NCBI RefSeq assembly: GCF_030272615.1
Contig: NC_081410.1
Span: 285,695,957-285,759,956, forward strand
DNA from: Cryptomeria japonica
Taxonomy: Eukaryota > Streptophyta > Pinopsida > Cupressales > Cupressaceae
Direction: 5' to 3'
DNA: 64,000 nucleotides
How positions within the stretch are numbered: the stretch's first letter is position 1; every line of letters starts with the position of its first letter. The notes below the pieces were generated by a model. It was not told the DNA's origin and did not search any database. It was given only the letters and a program-made list of their open reading frames with translations. Positions 31,445 to 42,550 of this stretch are shown here, piece by piece. The translations under genes and the position numbers were made by a program.

Positions 31445-31930
31445 ACCCTAGAATTATTTTTTGATGAATAGGCCTTCTCTATTAATAAGAAATATTAAAG
31501 TACATATTCACAAAAAAAGGTTGGGGGTACAAGATCACCCTGCGAGAGTCACTCGGCCAACGGCCGGAAACAAAAAAATAACAACAAGCTATTCATCAAA
31601 AAACTTCCTCAGGCAACCAAAGTAGTGGTAGCTGAGGGAGGAGGACTAGGGTCATCTTTTTTGTCCCATACATCAGCGGGGCTAGGAGTTGGGTCTGACA
31701 CAGACCGCCCATCTTCAAGATCTCTTTAAATTTCTCCTTCCTCCTGCCTGGGAGGTGAGATCGCCAAAGCTAGGCAAGGAAACTTGGAGGTGGTGGTAGA
31801 GGGCCACCTAAAATCAGCAGCAGGAGGAGCAAAGGCCACAGGAGCATCAGAGGGCCACCCCGAGCCGGAGCCATGCTGCAATGGGAAGCTGAGAAAGGAC
31901 AATGGAATCCCAATGGTAGACCATAATGTA
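31445..31930 (-). mobile_element. Possible LINE 3' end
   Basis: On the minus strand a Pro/Ser/Asp-rich reading ('DPTPSPADVWDKKDDPSPPP') ends at a stop near 31610. It is followed by about 160 bases of untranslated sequence ('ccggccgttggccgag', 'ttgtaccccc') and then 'ttattaatagagaagg' and an A-rich end at about 31455. This layout resembles plant LINE 3' ends, but no endonuclease or RT motif is present, so the call is weak. 'attcatcaaaaaa' occurs at both 31459 and 31590. Confidence 0.35.
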
Positions 31931-31989
31931 GATTAACTATTATTTGATGAAAATGATATTTGTGAAGATGGTTGGACCTAACCGGCACA

Positions 31990-32585
31990 CTTCATTCAAA
32001 TTCCAAAAATACAATGACCAACTGATCTTAAATGGTTACCGCGATGAGAAAGAAAAAGGGACTTAAAATATAAATGGCAAGTAACATGCTATTTCTTACG
32101 CAAAGAACATTCTAATCATATTAATAGTTGTTTATGTTATTTTATGCTAGGCAGTTGTTTGTTTACTCTATATGTGGTCATTCAACAATCGTATGCCTTA
32201 CAATCTCTTTTTATCAATTTATCTTATTAAGATTGCAACAAATTTTGGCAGGCATGCTATACTTGGTAATAACATAAAATTTATATGATATTCAATTTTA
32301 CATGTGTCTAGTGCTATTTGATAATAAACAATTAATCAATATCAATAGTTTTATTTTTTGAGTGAATTTTTATCTAAATAATTTGACTTATCTCAAGATT
32401 CACATAGATGAAGTCATTATATCAATAACCATTTTCCATATATTTAAGTAATAAATATACCATAGGGAATCCATTTAGTATTTGTTAAAAGAGTGGACGA
32501 TTGCTTAGAGAACTTTAAAATTGGCAACATATTGCTCAAAACAACTTTGAGGGTGCAACACCCTTCATTTCACACTACTTAATAT
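31990..32585. other. Unassigned AT-rich DNA
   Basis: I see no gene, repeat array or RNA structure here. Confidence 0.4.
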
Positions 32586-32589
32586 GGAT

Positions 32590-33060
32590 CATTGTTAGTA
32601 TTTAATTAGCGTTAGAGTTCAATTAGGGATAAGGCTGTTAGTGTTTAATTAGGGCTAAATTTCAATTAGGGATAAGGTAAAGCTTACCATTAGGGTTCAA
32701 TTAGGATTATGGTTACAATTGTAGTGTTAGAATTACAATCATGCTTATGATTAATGATTAATGATAGAATTGAGATCGTAGTTGGTTAGGGTTCTTTTAG
32801 GCCAGGGATAATGTTAGGATTTAATTAAGATCAAGGTTAATGGGCTCAATTAGGGTTGGGATTGTAGTTATGATTCTAGGATAAAGCTCGAGGTTAGGGT
32901 TTGAATAGGGTTAGCACTACAATTAGGATTAGAGATAATGTTTAATTAGGGTTACAATCAAGGTTAAGACTAGGGTTATATTTCAATTAGGATGAGGGTT
33001 AGGGTTAAGGCTATTGTTAGGGTTCAATTATGGGGATTAGGGTTCTAAGATAAATATTGA
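32590..33060 (+). repeat. Degenerate TTAGGG-like interspersed tract
   Basis: Variants of 'aattagggtt', 'ttagggataagg' and 'ttaggattagg' occur more than 20 times with irregular spacing (for example 32640-32700, 32860-32900, 32990-33040). It resembles a decayed telomere-like or minisatellite tract. The exact plant repeat TTTAGGG is not present in tandem. Confidence 0.5.
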
Positions 33061-33090
33061 GATTACATTATACATAGAATTAAGGTTTAA

Positions 33091-33111
33091 TAATTATATA
33101 TATATATATAG
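33091..33111. repeat. (TA)n microsatellite at the left edge of the copia fragment
   Basis: A run of 'tatatatatata'. It sits directly at the 5' truncation point of the copia remnant, where element sequence begins. Confidence 0.8.
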
Positions 33112-34110
33112 ACATTTCCAAAAAGATATTCCATAAGACATATAAAAGGACACTCTTTGCAAATAATTTGCCGATCAGATGTAGTCAGAATTTGAGATGT
33201 CAATGCTTGGTGAATTGACATACTTCCATGGTTTGCAGATATCACAACTAGATAAGGGAATCTTTATCTCACAAACCAAGTATGCAAAGGCATGTTAAAG
33301 AAGTTTCAAATGGAAGACTGCAAATCGGTGAGTACCCCATGGTGACCGGAAGAAAATTAAGCAAGAATGATGAATCATCGGTGGTGGATCAGACATTGTA
33401 TAGATCCATGATAGACAACTTATTGTATCTTACTTCTTCTAGACTGGATATAGCGCATGCAATGTACATGGTGGCTAGATTTTAAGCTGCACCTAAGCAG
33501 TCACATATGAATTTTGTAATAAAAAAATTTAGGTACCTGCAAGGAACACTCAGTTATGGATTGTGGTACCCTAAACAAGGGGAATTCATCTTGGAAACAT
33601 ATACTGATGTTGATTGGATAGGTTGCATTGATGACTAGAAGAGCACAATTGGTGGTGCATTTTTTCTAGGTGATCGGTTGGTCTCATGGCATAGCAAGAA
33701 GAAGGATTTAGTCTCCCTATCAACTGCTGAAGAAAAATACATTGTTGCTACTACATGCTGCTCTCAAGTGCTTTGGATGAAGGAAAACCCTCAAGGACAT
33801 ACAGGTGGACATCTCTAATCCTATTTCCATCCGATGTGATAATTCAAGTTCCATCAACATAACAAAGAACCCGGTGATGCATTCAAGGACAAAACATATA
33901 GCCATCAAGTATCATTTTCTTAGAGAGAAGGTTGAAGGACATGAAGTAAAGATGGACTATGTCCCTACAGGAGAACGAGTGGCAAACATCTTCACCAAAC
34001 CATTGCCGGTAAGCACTTTTGGGTACTCAAGACAAGTTAGGAGTTGTGTCACCTACCTCACGTACTTAAGTTTGTTAGGAGATATATGGTTCAGGGGTAG
34101 TTCATAGTAG
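33112..34110 (+). pseudogene. Ty1/copia RT end and RNase H, 5'-truncated
   Basis: Readable segments in order are 'MSMLGELTYFHGLQISQ' (about 33200), 'QTLYRSMIDNLLYLTSSRLD' (33395-33455), 'YTDVDWIGCIDD' (about 33600), 'LVSWHSKKKDLVSLSTAEEK' (about 33680-33740), 'IRCDNSSSINITKNPVMHSR' and 'TKHIAIKYHFLREKVEG', ending 'RVANIFTKPLP' (about 34010). This is the classic 3' end of copia pol. Several stops and at least two frame shifts kill it. The 5' three-quarters of the element are missing. Confidence 0.92.
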
Positions 34111-34321
34111 CATTTATATCTCTTGAACCACATGTTGATTCATAGGGAAAGTTAAGGGTTGTATGTCTTAGTATCGATTGTAATCACTAAGAGAAGATTT
34201 GACTAAGGGGATGATAAGTATGAATCAAAGGGGGGGTATAAAGTAGCCTGATCCTTTGTCATTGTGTCAAAGGGGGAGAAATCTACTGGTGTGAAATCTT
34301 GCAATAAGTTGACATCAATGC

Positions 34322-34334
34322 CAAAGGGGGAGAT
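34322..34334 (+). promoter_or_regulatory. Polypurine tract of copia fragment
   Basis: 'caaagggggagat' sits directly before the LTR start 'tgttggcatt', as in most plant copia elements. A second 'caaagggggagaa' lies upstream at 34266. Confidence 0.8.
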
Positions 34335-35997
34335 TGTTGGCATTAAGTTGTCATTGATATCAACTGGTTTGGCATGGTCATCGGTGAGTAAGAAGTGGTG
34401 ACCGATATAGGAGAAGTAAGACATGATGATGTCAATCCATATGTATGTAAGCATATTGAAGGTAGGTTACCGATACACATGAAATCCATCATCTACCGGT
34501 AAAGTAGGACCATCGACAAGGCAAAACAAGCAAGCAAGAGAAGAACTGAAGGATGTAAACCGGTATACTCAAAGAAGATTAATGCTACCGGTAAATGGAC
34601 TTAGTAGTAGGACCAACATGTTTGATGGGAGGCTAAGTTGATCCACCGACAGAGAAGAGGTATGTAGGTATGAAGGCCCACCAGTGGAGTTAGGTTTTAT
34701 CAGTAAGGTGAGTTGAATCAATAGTCAATATTTGTCTATGAAGGATGTCAAATTGACATTGCAAACCAAGCATAGATGGATGTCGACAATGATGACAGGT
34801 GGTGATCATATAGAGGTCAATGAAGCGTTCATCGATGTAACAGTCAACAAGAAAGTCAGTTTTTTATGAAGAACCCGCAAATCATGGAAGAATGGCAGAA
34901 GGTTGTGGCTCGAGGAAGACAAGATGACAAAAGATTGAAATAATCCTACAAGAAGATCTGATCTTCGTATCCGTTTGTTGAAGGAAACAGTTGAGCCATT
35001 AATGGCGTGTGACAAAGAAATATAGAAAAACATAGTGCAGACATCCAAATATAGAAACACATTGAAATGTGAGATGTTGATGGTGTTGATCGATGACATG
35101 CAAATCATCTCTCTCTAGAAAAGCATATCGGATCAAATCTAATATGGATTGAGTTGGTGAAGGCAAAACCTAACACGACACTATTTGAATGCTTTTTGGT
35201 GAGAACCCTAAAAGATAAATATGTCAGCTCGAGATTGAAATTAGTTGATGCTTGATGAGAAGTGTGAGAGAGAAGAGAGCCTGAGAAAGGAGAAATATTA
35301 TCTGTCTTAGAGTTCATTCTAAGAAAGTTGCAATGTGAGTTAGCAGGCGAACCGGTGAGAGGGTCTAACTGGTAGAGAGAGAGTAACCGGTAGACTATTG
35401 CAGTTCTAATAGTCAAGCTAATCGGTGAGGTGTGATTGGTTAAGAAGGCATCAAAGAGTGACACAGTGTGGTGTGAGGTTGAGGGAGAAAGAAGAGAGGC
35501 TAAGAGTAACTAGTGAGTCATCAGAGAGAGTAATCTGATAACCGACAGTGTGAGAACCAGTGAAGAAGAGGAGGTTGTTTACTGACAAAAATCCATTGAT
35601 CAGGTGTTGCAAAACTCATTTGCAACCAGGTGCTATAACTGTATCAAAACTGTATTTCATTATACCAAACCAAGTTGGAGCTTGGTGTAGGGGTTGGTGC
35701 TCCTTAGGTTGGTGCCCTAAATCATTGTAATCCATTGTTTTATTGTGAGGCTGGATTGGAGCAGTAGACTCTAGCAACATTTCTCACCGAGGTTTTTCCC
35801 ATATTGGGTTTTCCTTATACATCCAGTGTTGTGGGTTATGCATTTGTGTGTTTGCCTCTTTGTGATATCCACATTTATCTTACCGATTTGACTATTTAGT
35901 GTTTAGGGTGATAACTGGTATTCCAAACTTGGTTAAAAAGAAAATATTTCAAGAACCACTAATTCGCCCCCCTCTCGGTGGTACATTATGTTCAACA
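34335..35997 (+). repeat. 3' LTR of the copia fragment
   Basis: It runs from 'TGTTGGCATTAAGTTGTC' to 'TATGTTCAACA' (TG...CA, 1663 bp). 'gaggtttttcccatattggg' near 35800 and 'cgcccccctctcggtgg' near the end are common marks of this copia LTR type. The solo LTR at 28269-29485 has the counterparts. No 5' LTR remains. ORFs inside are incidental. Confidence 0.8.
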
Positions 35998-37300
35998 CTA
36001 ATTTTGTGTATACAATGCCTTGTTATGTTATATGCATTCCTTGTGACAATCATAAATGTTTTATTCATTCTCTCTGGCTTGTATCTTTGTAAGCTTCATT
36101 GGATCTCATATGAGACCTCTGTGAATTCCTATAGTATGCTTTTAATTGCTAAGATTATGAGTTGATTCTACTATTGCAGAGATCTTACACACAATCCATG
36201 GTTGTGACTTGTTGGTTTAGCTCTGTGTATATACTTTTATGAAGTCTATATCATGCAACGATATGGGACTGTTTTATGAATTCCATTACTGTGGTTAACA
36301 AAAACTTTTCATGAACTTCTTGACATGCTCTTTTCATGTAATTGTTTTCTATGTTGACTGTTGTGTCAGTTATTCCTTTTCATTAGTGCTTTCTATTTGG
36401 GTAATCACTGTAACTGTTGCTCATGACATTTTGGTCTGATTTTTTACTAGTAAATCTTAACTCAGAAAACCCCATTTACTCATTGCAACCTCTAAAGCTT
36501 CTTGATGTGGCTCTGAATGATCTAACAGTAACCAATATGTTCTAGATTATGATTACCCTTTTTATGCTATCAAGACATGGCTATTGAAAGTATCTATGAT
36601 TGGTATGTTTTTGGTCTGATCAATGGACTATTAGTTATACTATAGACATGATAGGTTTTGATAGTAACCCTTTTGCCTTTATCTCTTTGTCACTGAGAAT
36701 CTATCCCTTATCTGGCTTCATGACACTAGTGGCTTCATGACACCATGTTCTTTGCAAATGACATATTCATTGAATACACACTTCCTTGCATGTGACTATA
36801 GTTTATAATTTTACTGTCATGGCATAGATTCTTATCTTGGGTGCTCTGTGATTGATAATTAAATGACTATTAACTTCGTTTCAAATGGCTATACCTTTGA
36901 CAGTGAAGACTGTGAATATTGTTCTTTTGCATTTAACTTGGTGCTTTGACTGTCATTGATATTTCCTTGGCATGAGTGCTGCTTATTTACTATGACAAAC
37001 TTAGAGATTTGGTTCCTCACCTTGATTCTAGACCTTGAGTACAAACAAGAACCTCCATTGCTTTGATTCTTGAGCTCTTGACTGCACTTTAAGGTCTCAT
37101 GTAGACAAGCTTTTCCTGAATTTTGATTATGCAGTTTCAAGAAGTTAAGATAATATAAAAATATAATAAAAATACAATCTTAAAAAATCTATATTTTAAT
37201 TTTAGAATTGTAAAAATATAATCTATCACAACTTTCTTTCTCTTAAAAACGGTCTAAAGATAACTGGTTGAGTAAAAGAGTTTTGATTGGTTTAGAGTTG
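35998..37300. other. Unassigned intergenic DNA upstream of the SPX gene
   Basis: No repeat family or coding region is recognised. It is T-rich and mostly unique-looking. It forms the left boundary of the gene's upstream region. Confidence 0.4.
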
Positions 37301-37452
37301 TATTTTTTTTTAGTCTTGTTTTGTCCTTTGCAATCAATATTATAATAAAGAAGGCACAATAAAAGCCGTCAATTGACCGAATAAAAGAATGTGCGGGCTA
37401 ATTTATTTTGGAGAGTGCAAATACCGAGGTTGGTAGAAGAAAGAATTTGGAA

Positions 37453-37460
37453 GAATATGC
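37453..37460 (+). promoter_or_regulatory. P1BS-like PHR1 binding site
   Basis: 'GAATATGC' fits the palindromic P1BS consensus GNATATNC bound by PHR1-type MYB-CC factors. It lies 464 bp upstream of the SPX start codon. SPX genes are known phosphate-starvation targets of PHR factors. One 8-mer can occur by chance, so this is moderate evidence. Confidence 0.5.
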
Positions 37461-37923
37461 CGATGAAATTGGAATATGTGAGGGGAACAAGTAAGTATAT
37501 CTCTGCGAATATTATTCATTTTTGTGGCTTTTAAAGCACCTGCTTACGCCTTAAAATACCAATATGTAAATCAAATCTCAATGGAGTTTGTTCTTTGCCT
37601 TCCATTTTCTCGCTGTAGATTCTGCAGTGCCCAGTCGACGATTGTTGGTTTTTTGAGGTCGAAGGTTAGCTCTTGTTAAATTTGATATCAGGTTACAGTG
37701 TGCGAATTATTGCCATCTCATTACAATTTTTCTTCAGTTTTTTGGCTGAAATTTTGGCTTACAGAGTGTGTTCTGGGTGTTGTCGAACTTGCCTTGGATT
37801 TTTAGATTGAGTTTTATGCAAAAAATTGCCTTAATTTCTGACGGCAGAAGCGATCTGGCAAACAAAATTTGGAAGATCTAAATTAGTACGCAAGCAAAGA
37901 GGGAAAATACTTTAGCTGTTACA

Positions 37924-39043
37924 ATGAAATTCGGTAAAAATCTTCAGAGGCTGATTGAAGAAGCGTTGCCAGAATGGCGGGACAAATTTATTGCATACAA
38001 ACGTCTAAAGAAGCTTTTGAAAGTTATAGCTCCCAAAGCCCAAGACGAAGGGATCTCTCAAGTGCCACGCAAGCGGCAAAGGATCGAAACACAGGGAGAG
38101 AGTCATTCTTCCACCAGTCGGAGCAGTGATGGTTTAGATCTCACATTTTTGAAGTACAAATTGACCGCCGAGGAGGTCGATTTCATCCAGCTGCTCTACC
38201 CTGAGCTTGAAAAGTTCAATCATTTTTTCATGGAAAAGGAAGAGGAATACATCATTCACCAAAAGGTATTTAAATCTTTTCTTTTCTCTGCCAAAGATAC
38301 ATAAATCCTCTCCTTTCCCCTGCTTAAGTGGCATGTTATAGGAATTTTAATATTTTAATATGCAAAACAGGAGTTGCAGGATAGAATAGAGAGGGTGAAA
38401 GACACATACGGTTTATCACCGGCCAAATTCAGGCAGGAGATGATGAGTGTGCGCAAGGACTTTGTAAATTTCCATGGGGAAATGGTGCTTTTGGAAAATT
38501 ATAGCGTTTTGAATTACACAGGTAAATATTATTAATCAAGTTATGCGTTGATTTATTGGGATTCAACTACTACCAGTCAATTATTATCGATTCATATCCA
38601 CAGTGATTCAGAAGAACCCCTTTTCTGTGCTGTAATTTAGATAATTAAACTGAAGCAGATTTTGTTTTATGATTTTAGGGCTGGTGAAAATATTAAAGAA
38701 GTACGACAAAAGAAGGGGAGGAATACTCCGTCTGGCTTTCATTGAGAAGGTGTTAGAGCAGCCATTTTTTGCGATGGAGGTTCTGTTCAAACTTGTGAAG
38801 GAATGCGAGGAAACCCTTGAGCAGTTGTTTGCAAGGGAGGAAGAAGGTAGAATGTTGGGAGAAGAAGAGGAAGCGACGGTTTATGTGTATGAGAGGGGAC
38901 ACGAGGAGGAAATGCATAGAAGCACAATGGCCGCCCTCCGCAGTATGCGAGAAATGCGCAAGGGCAGTTCTACTTTTACCGCTCTCTCCCTCCCTCCCCT
39001 ACAGAAACACAATAATTACCCTTCTCCTCCCATTCCCACTTGA
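37924..39043 (+). CDS. SPX: SPX-domain protein, three exons (join 37924..38265, 38371..38521, 38679..39043), 285 aa
   Basis: This is a phosphate sensor of the stand-alone SPX class. It binds inositol pyrophosphates and, when phosphate is sufficient, holds PHR transcription factors inactive in nucleus or cytosol. It begins 'MKFGKNLQRLIEEALPEWRD' and has 'YKRLKKLLK' (Tyr25, Lys29) in helix 1-2. The second basic cluster 'KILKKYDKRRGG' is near residues 168-179, so both parts of the ligand pocket are present. The C-terminal 'STMAALRSMREMRKGSST' is typical of SPX1/2-like proteins. Introns of 105 bp (38266-38370, phase 0) and 157 bp (38522-38678, phase 1) have GT...AG borders and join the frame exactly. 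The length matches plant SPX1/2. No EXS, MFS or RING domain follows, which excludes PHO1, SPX-MFS and NLA. All key residues look intact. Confidence 0.95.
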
Positions 39044-39136
39044 TTTCTTCTCTTCGCCCCTACTAACCAAACTAACTCCCTTTCTTTTGCTTTTGCTACA
39101 CCTGCTTTTTTGAGTGTTTTCTATTTTGAATATGAA

Positions 39137-39142
39137 AATAAA
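39137..39142 (+). terminator. Poly(A) signal of the SPX gene
   Basis: 'AATAAA', 94 bases after the stop codon, in AT-rich sequence. This is the likely near-upstream polyadenylation element. Confidence 0.6.
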
Positions 39143-39149
39143 ATGAAAT

Positions 39150-40030
39150 TTGTAATATCTTGTAATGTTAAAAATGGTATATTATTTGTTATATGTTTTG
39201 ATTATATTGTTGTAAATAAAATAATTTGTTGATAATTATTATATTATGTTTTTTTTTTAATTATATTTTAAATTTGTTTGATTAGATAGTTTTGAATAAA
39301 TAAATATGTAATAACGAATTTACGTGTGAATTTGGTTTCCACACCTTCAATTTGATATGACCTCTCTATTTTTTTAATTCAAAATTCAATTATTTTGTTT
39401 GGCTCATTATTCCACTTGGTGCCCATTGACGCACGAGATTGATTTGTGTACTTGATTGATCTATTGAAAGACATTCCCCCATTCATTTGGAATCATCCAA
39501 AATAATAATGACATCTAGGAATCAATTTGAATGCATTTATAATCCAACTCTTAAAAAATAAATAAAAATAATTTATTAGAATATTTAGGGCATATTGTTA
39601 GCTTCTACTAGTTTCAAGAATTTGAGTAAGGATTTATTGTCAGATATAGATTACACACATTCCAATGAATAGATGAAAAGATCAAAATAATGGAATGGAG
39701 ATAAATTTTTAAAGATAATTTTGAAAATGTTCACATTAATCTTTTTGACAAATAAGAGAGGGGAGTGTTATATGTAGAGCACAAACATTCCAGGAGGAGT
39801 GTAATAATTTGAATTTTGCACTATTCATAATAGACAAACAAATGGTTATTAGAGGTGGTTAATAAATTTAAAAGAGGATTTGAGACTCAATTACCCAAAA
39901 GTGAATGAGAATGACACATATATAAGTGATGGGTTATGCAACATACTCTTATAATAACTCTCTATCAACATAATAAACCTTAATAATGTGTAGAAAAAAG
40001 AAATATCGTATAACACAAGGAAAAAAATAT
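39150..40030. other. AT-rich intergenic DNA
   Basis: No gene is seen. 'agagaggggagtgttatatg' at about 39758 looks like a polypurine tract followed by a copia-type LTR start, but no LTR body could be matched. Confidence 0.35.
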
Positions 40031-40034
40031 GTAC

Positions 40035-40400
40035 ACTAACACCCCCTTTTGATCTTAAGTTAGGTGAAGTAAAAGATGGGTCCTAATAAATGAAGCTTGA
40101 TGAGGTAGTCATGTGCAAGTTGTTCCTCTTAGAAAAAGAGAACCTTCCCTCTTAAAATAAAGAGAGAAAATAGCCCCCCAAACTAGAGAGAAAGCAAAGG
40201 TCTAAGGTGTCGCTTGTAAAGTAGACACTTGTCACATCTGTAACAAGCTTGTAGATGAATAAATTGCTTTCAGTGAATGGTTTGGTGAAGATGTTTCTGA
40301 TCTACTCTAATGTTGGATAATTCTTAAGAGCAATGATTTAATTATAATTAGCTCTAACATGTAGTGTATATGTACCTTGATGTGATTGATATGCTAGTAA
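40035..40400 (-). pseudogene. Degraded Ty1/copia 3' end
   Basis: On the minus strand, pieces resembling the end of copia RNase H are visible: 'HINHIKVHIHYMLELI' (from about 40390) and, in another frame, 'NIFTKPF' (about 40300). They are followed about 200 bases later by 'gatcaaaagggggtgttagt' (40058-40039), a likely polypurine tract and LTR start. It is heavily decayed. Confidence 0.5.
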
Positions 40401-41394
40401 TGGATGAATTATGTGAGATTCGTATTGCAATTTGGTTATTTTGAAGGTAGAACAAGGGCTCTGAAGGAAAGCAATTAAAGAACTAGGGATTTTATATCTG
40501 AGAGGTGTCATGGAGGAGGGATAGGCCCTTCTTTGTGAGGTTTGGGGTTCCTAACTGTTGATTTATAGCTAGGTCGGATTCCTAGCTTGAGTCGACCTAG
40601 CTCTCTAAATTGGCCTTTTAGCCTTAGAAATTTGTCATCATGTTGATTGGGCCCTATATGGGTGATTTATGTTAAATACATATGTAACGTGTTGTGACTT
40701 GCATGTATAACGTGTAAACATTATGTAAAATATGGATTGACACCAAAATTATGTAACTTGTAAATAGGTCACGACCTATACTTGTAACTTGTAAAATGAA
40801 ATTATTTGTTTATATTTTGGTGGGAATTAAACCTAGCCGACCTAAGGTGAAGTGAAGGCTAGAGTCTCCTATATATGTGAAGCTTATCTCATTGCTCAAA
40901 TACATCTCCAACAAATACCTTCTATCTATCCTCAAGCAGCAAATTGTCTTCAGTAATTAGCGAATCACCTTCAATAATTAGTGAATATCATTAAGAGCAT
41001 AGCGAACATAATCAGAAGACAATGACTCAGTATTAGAAGCCAATGAACATCAACAGATGCATAGTAAACACATTTTGCAGTCAGCGAACCTCATCAAGGC
41101 ACAATGAACTCTCTTGAAGGACCGCGAATTGGTCTAAGAGGGCAACAAACATCATCTTAGGGTCAGCAAGCATCATCTTTATGACAATAGATCGATCTTG
41201 TAGACAGTGACCTCAATCTACCATCCTCCTTGTATTGCAGATAAGTTTGTTAGTACTATTTACCCAAAGGTTATGTGCATATTTGCTGACAACTTCAAGT
41301 GTGAAGCTAATTGTAAATTCAATTTGATTAATCAAGATTTGAGAATTGTTACTGGTTTTTCCCAGGGCACTATTGTGTTGTTTTGTGTTGTTAT
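40401..41394. other. Unassigned DNA with short repeated phrases
   Basis: No gene is recognised. 'cttgtaacttgtaaa' and 'gtaacgtg' words recur at 40685-40800, and 'cagcgaac(a/c)tcatc'-like words recur about every 30 bases at 40990-41180. 'actggtttttccc' near 41351 resembles copia LTR sequence, so part of this may be an LTR relic. Confidence 0.35.
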
Positions 41395-42527
41395 TGTAAT
41401 ACCCTAAAATTGATCATCTAAACCATGGGCCCCTAATCTCGACAACATCACCAAGGTCCTAACCAAAGGCAATTAAATCAATCTGGATCACATTATTAAT
41501 TCTTCAATCATCAAATATTGCATGACAAATCAATTACTCAATATTAATTAAATATTTATTTAATTAATTGAATCATTTCAAGAAAATCATTTTAATCAAT
41601 TATCCTATTTTAATTTATTAAATATCCTAGCATATTTAATTAATTAATAAATTTGCCATTTAATCATGCAAAAAAAGGAATTAATTTATTACAAAAGAGG
41701 AATTAATCACAAAGCAAGAGTTGAATTGAAAATAAAAGAAAAAGAATTGAATTGAGAGAGAAATCAAACTTGAAATATTATTTCTTTTTCTAGATTTAGA
41801 ACTTGAAATCAGAAAAGCAATTAATTGAATTATTGAATTATTCTCTAAAAATGGAACTCAAAGCTTTTCAGAAAAAGAAGTTCAGTTGCATTGAAAAGAC
41901 TCTTTTTTTGAATAAATCAAATAATTATCTATTTTTATCACAAGTGCATGGAATTAATAAAATCTTATTTCTAATGCAACTCAAACTTCCTATCTAAATG
42001 CATTTCAATTAAACTATAATTGGAATCTATCTCAAGGTTAACTGAACCTGATTTCTCAATTATTTCAATTAATCCTAAATTGAGCTTTTTTTGTAATTCT
42101 CTATAAATTCTGCCTTTCAGCTCTCATTCAAATTACCCCATAGATTTTTGAGAACACGCTTGGAGATTATTATTATGCTGATTTTGCTCTAGAGTCATTG
42201 AATATATTGTTCTTTTTTAGATTATTTGTATCCATATTTAGTTTTATCCATATTGCTTGAATTCATTATTGCTTGAATTATTCATCCATCTTGCATTCAT
42301 ATCATGCTCATATAGATTAAATCCTTCATCTTGGTGTAGTCTAGTCACTGGTATTGCTTATAAAAATCTAAGAGCAATCTTATACTCACATCTTTCAGAA
42401 GGCAATTGGTCGATTTGTTATGGTTTTATTATTCATGCTTATATCTATCTAACCATACATGTAATGACTTAATTGAAGTGTTGTGTCCTACAGATATAGA
42501 TTCTTATTTCACTTTTTCACACACACA
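41395..42527 (+). repeat. 5' LTR of element 2
   Basis: From 'TGTAATACCCTAAAATTGAT' to 'CACACACA' before 'tttgtggcaccc'. A TATA box 'TATAAAT' lies at 42102-42108. The AT-rich U3 with 'aattaaatatttatttaatt' words recalls the element 1 LTR. Limits are inferred from the TG...CA ends and the primer site, because there is no second LTR. Confidence 0.65.
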
Positions 42528-42531
42528 TTTG

Positions 42532-42550
42532 TGGCACCCACTGTGGGGCA
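42532..42550 (+). promoter_or_regulatory. Primer-binding site region of element 2
   Basis: 'tggcacccactgtggggca' starts four bases after the LTR end. It resembles the TGGCGCCCACCGTGGGGC-type primer sites of plant Ty3/gypsy elements, with two or three changes. Confidence 0.65.

Noticed and set aside
31770-31988. 72-codon minus-strand ORF with a leucine run
   Set aside because: The Leu/Pro run comes from a 'ctcctgctgctg'-like simple sequence in the putative LINE tail. Another frame gives the more protein-like reading.
32590-33060. True interstitial plant telomere array
   Set aside because: No tandem run of TTTAGGG is present, only diverged TTAGGG-like words, so I call it telomere-like at most.
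35105-35464. 119-codon minus-strand ORF
   Set aside because: Lies wholly inside the copia LTR, antisense, with no motif.
38266-38304. Reading SPX exon 1 through to the stop at 38304 as a short single-exon protein
   Set aside because: A GT donor at 38266 and an AG acceptor at 38370 join exactly to the conserved next SPX segment, so the extension is intron.
38817-39113. 98-codon plus-strand ORF
   Set aside because: Alternative frame of SPX exon 3. The spliced SPX frame explains this DNA.
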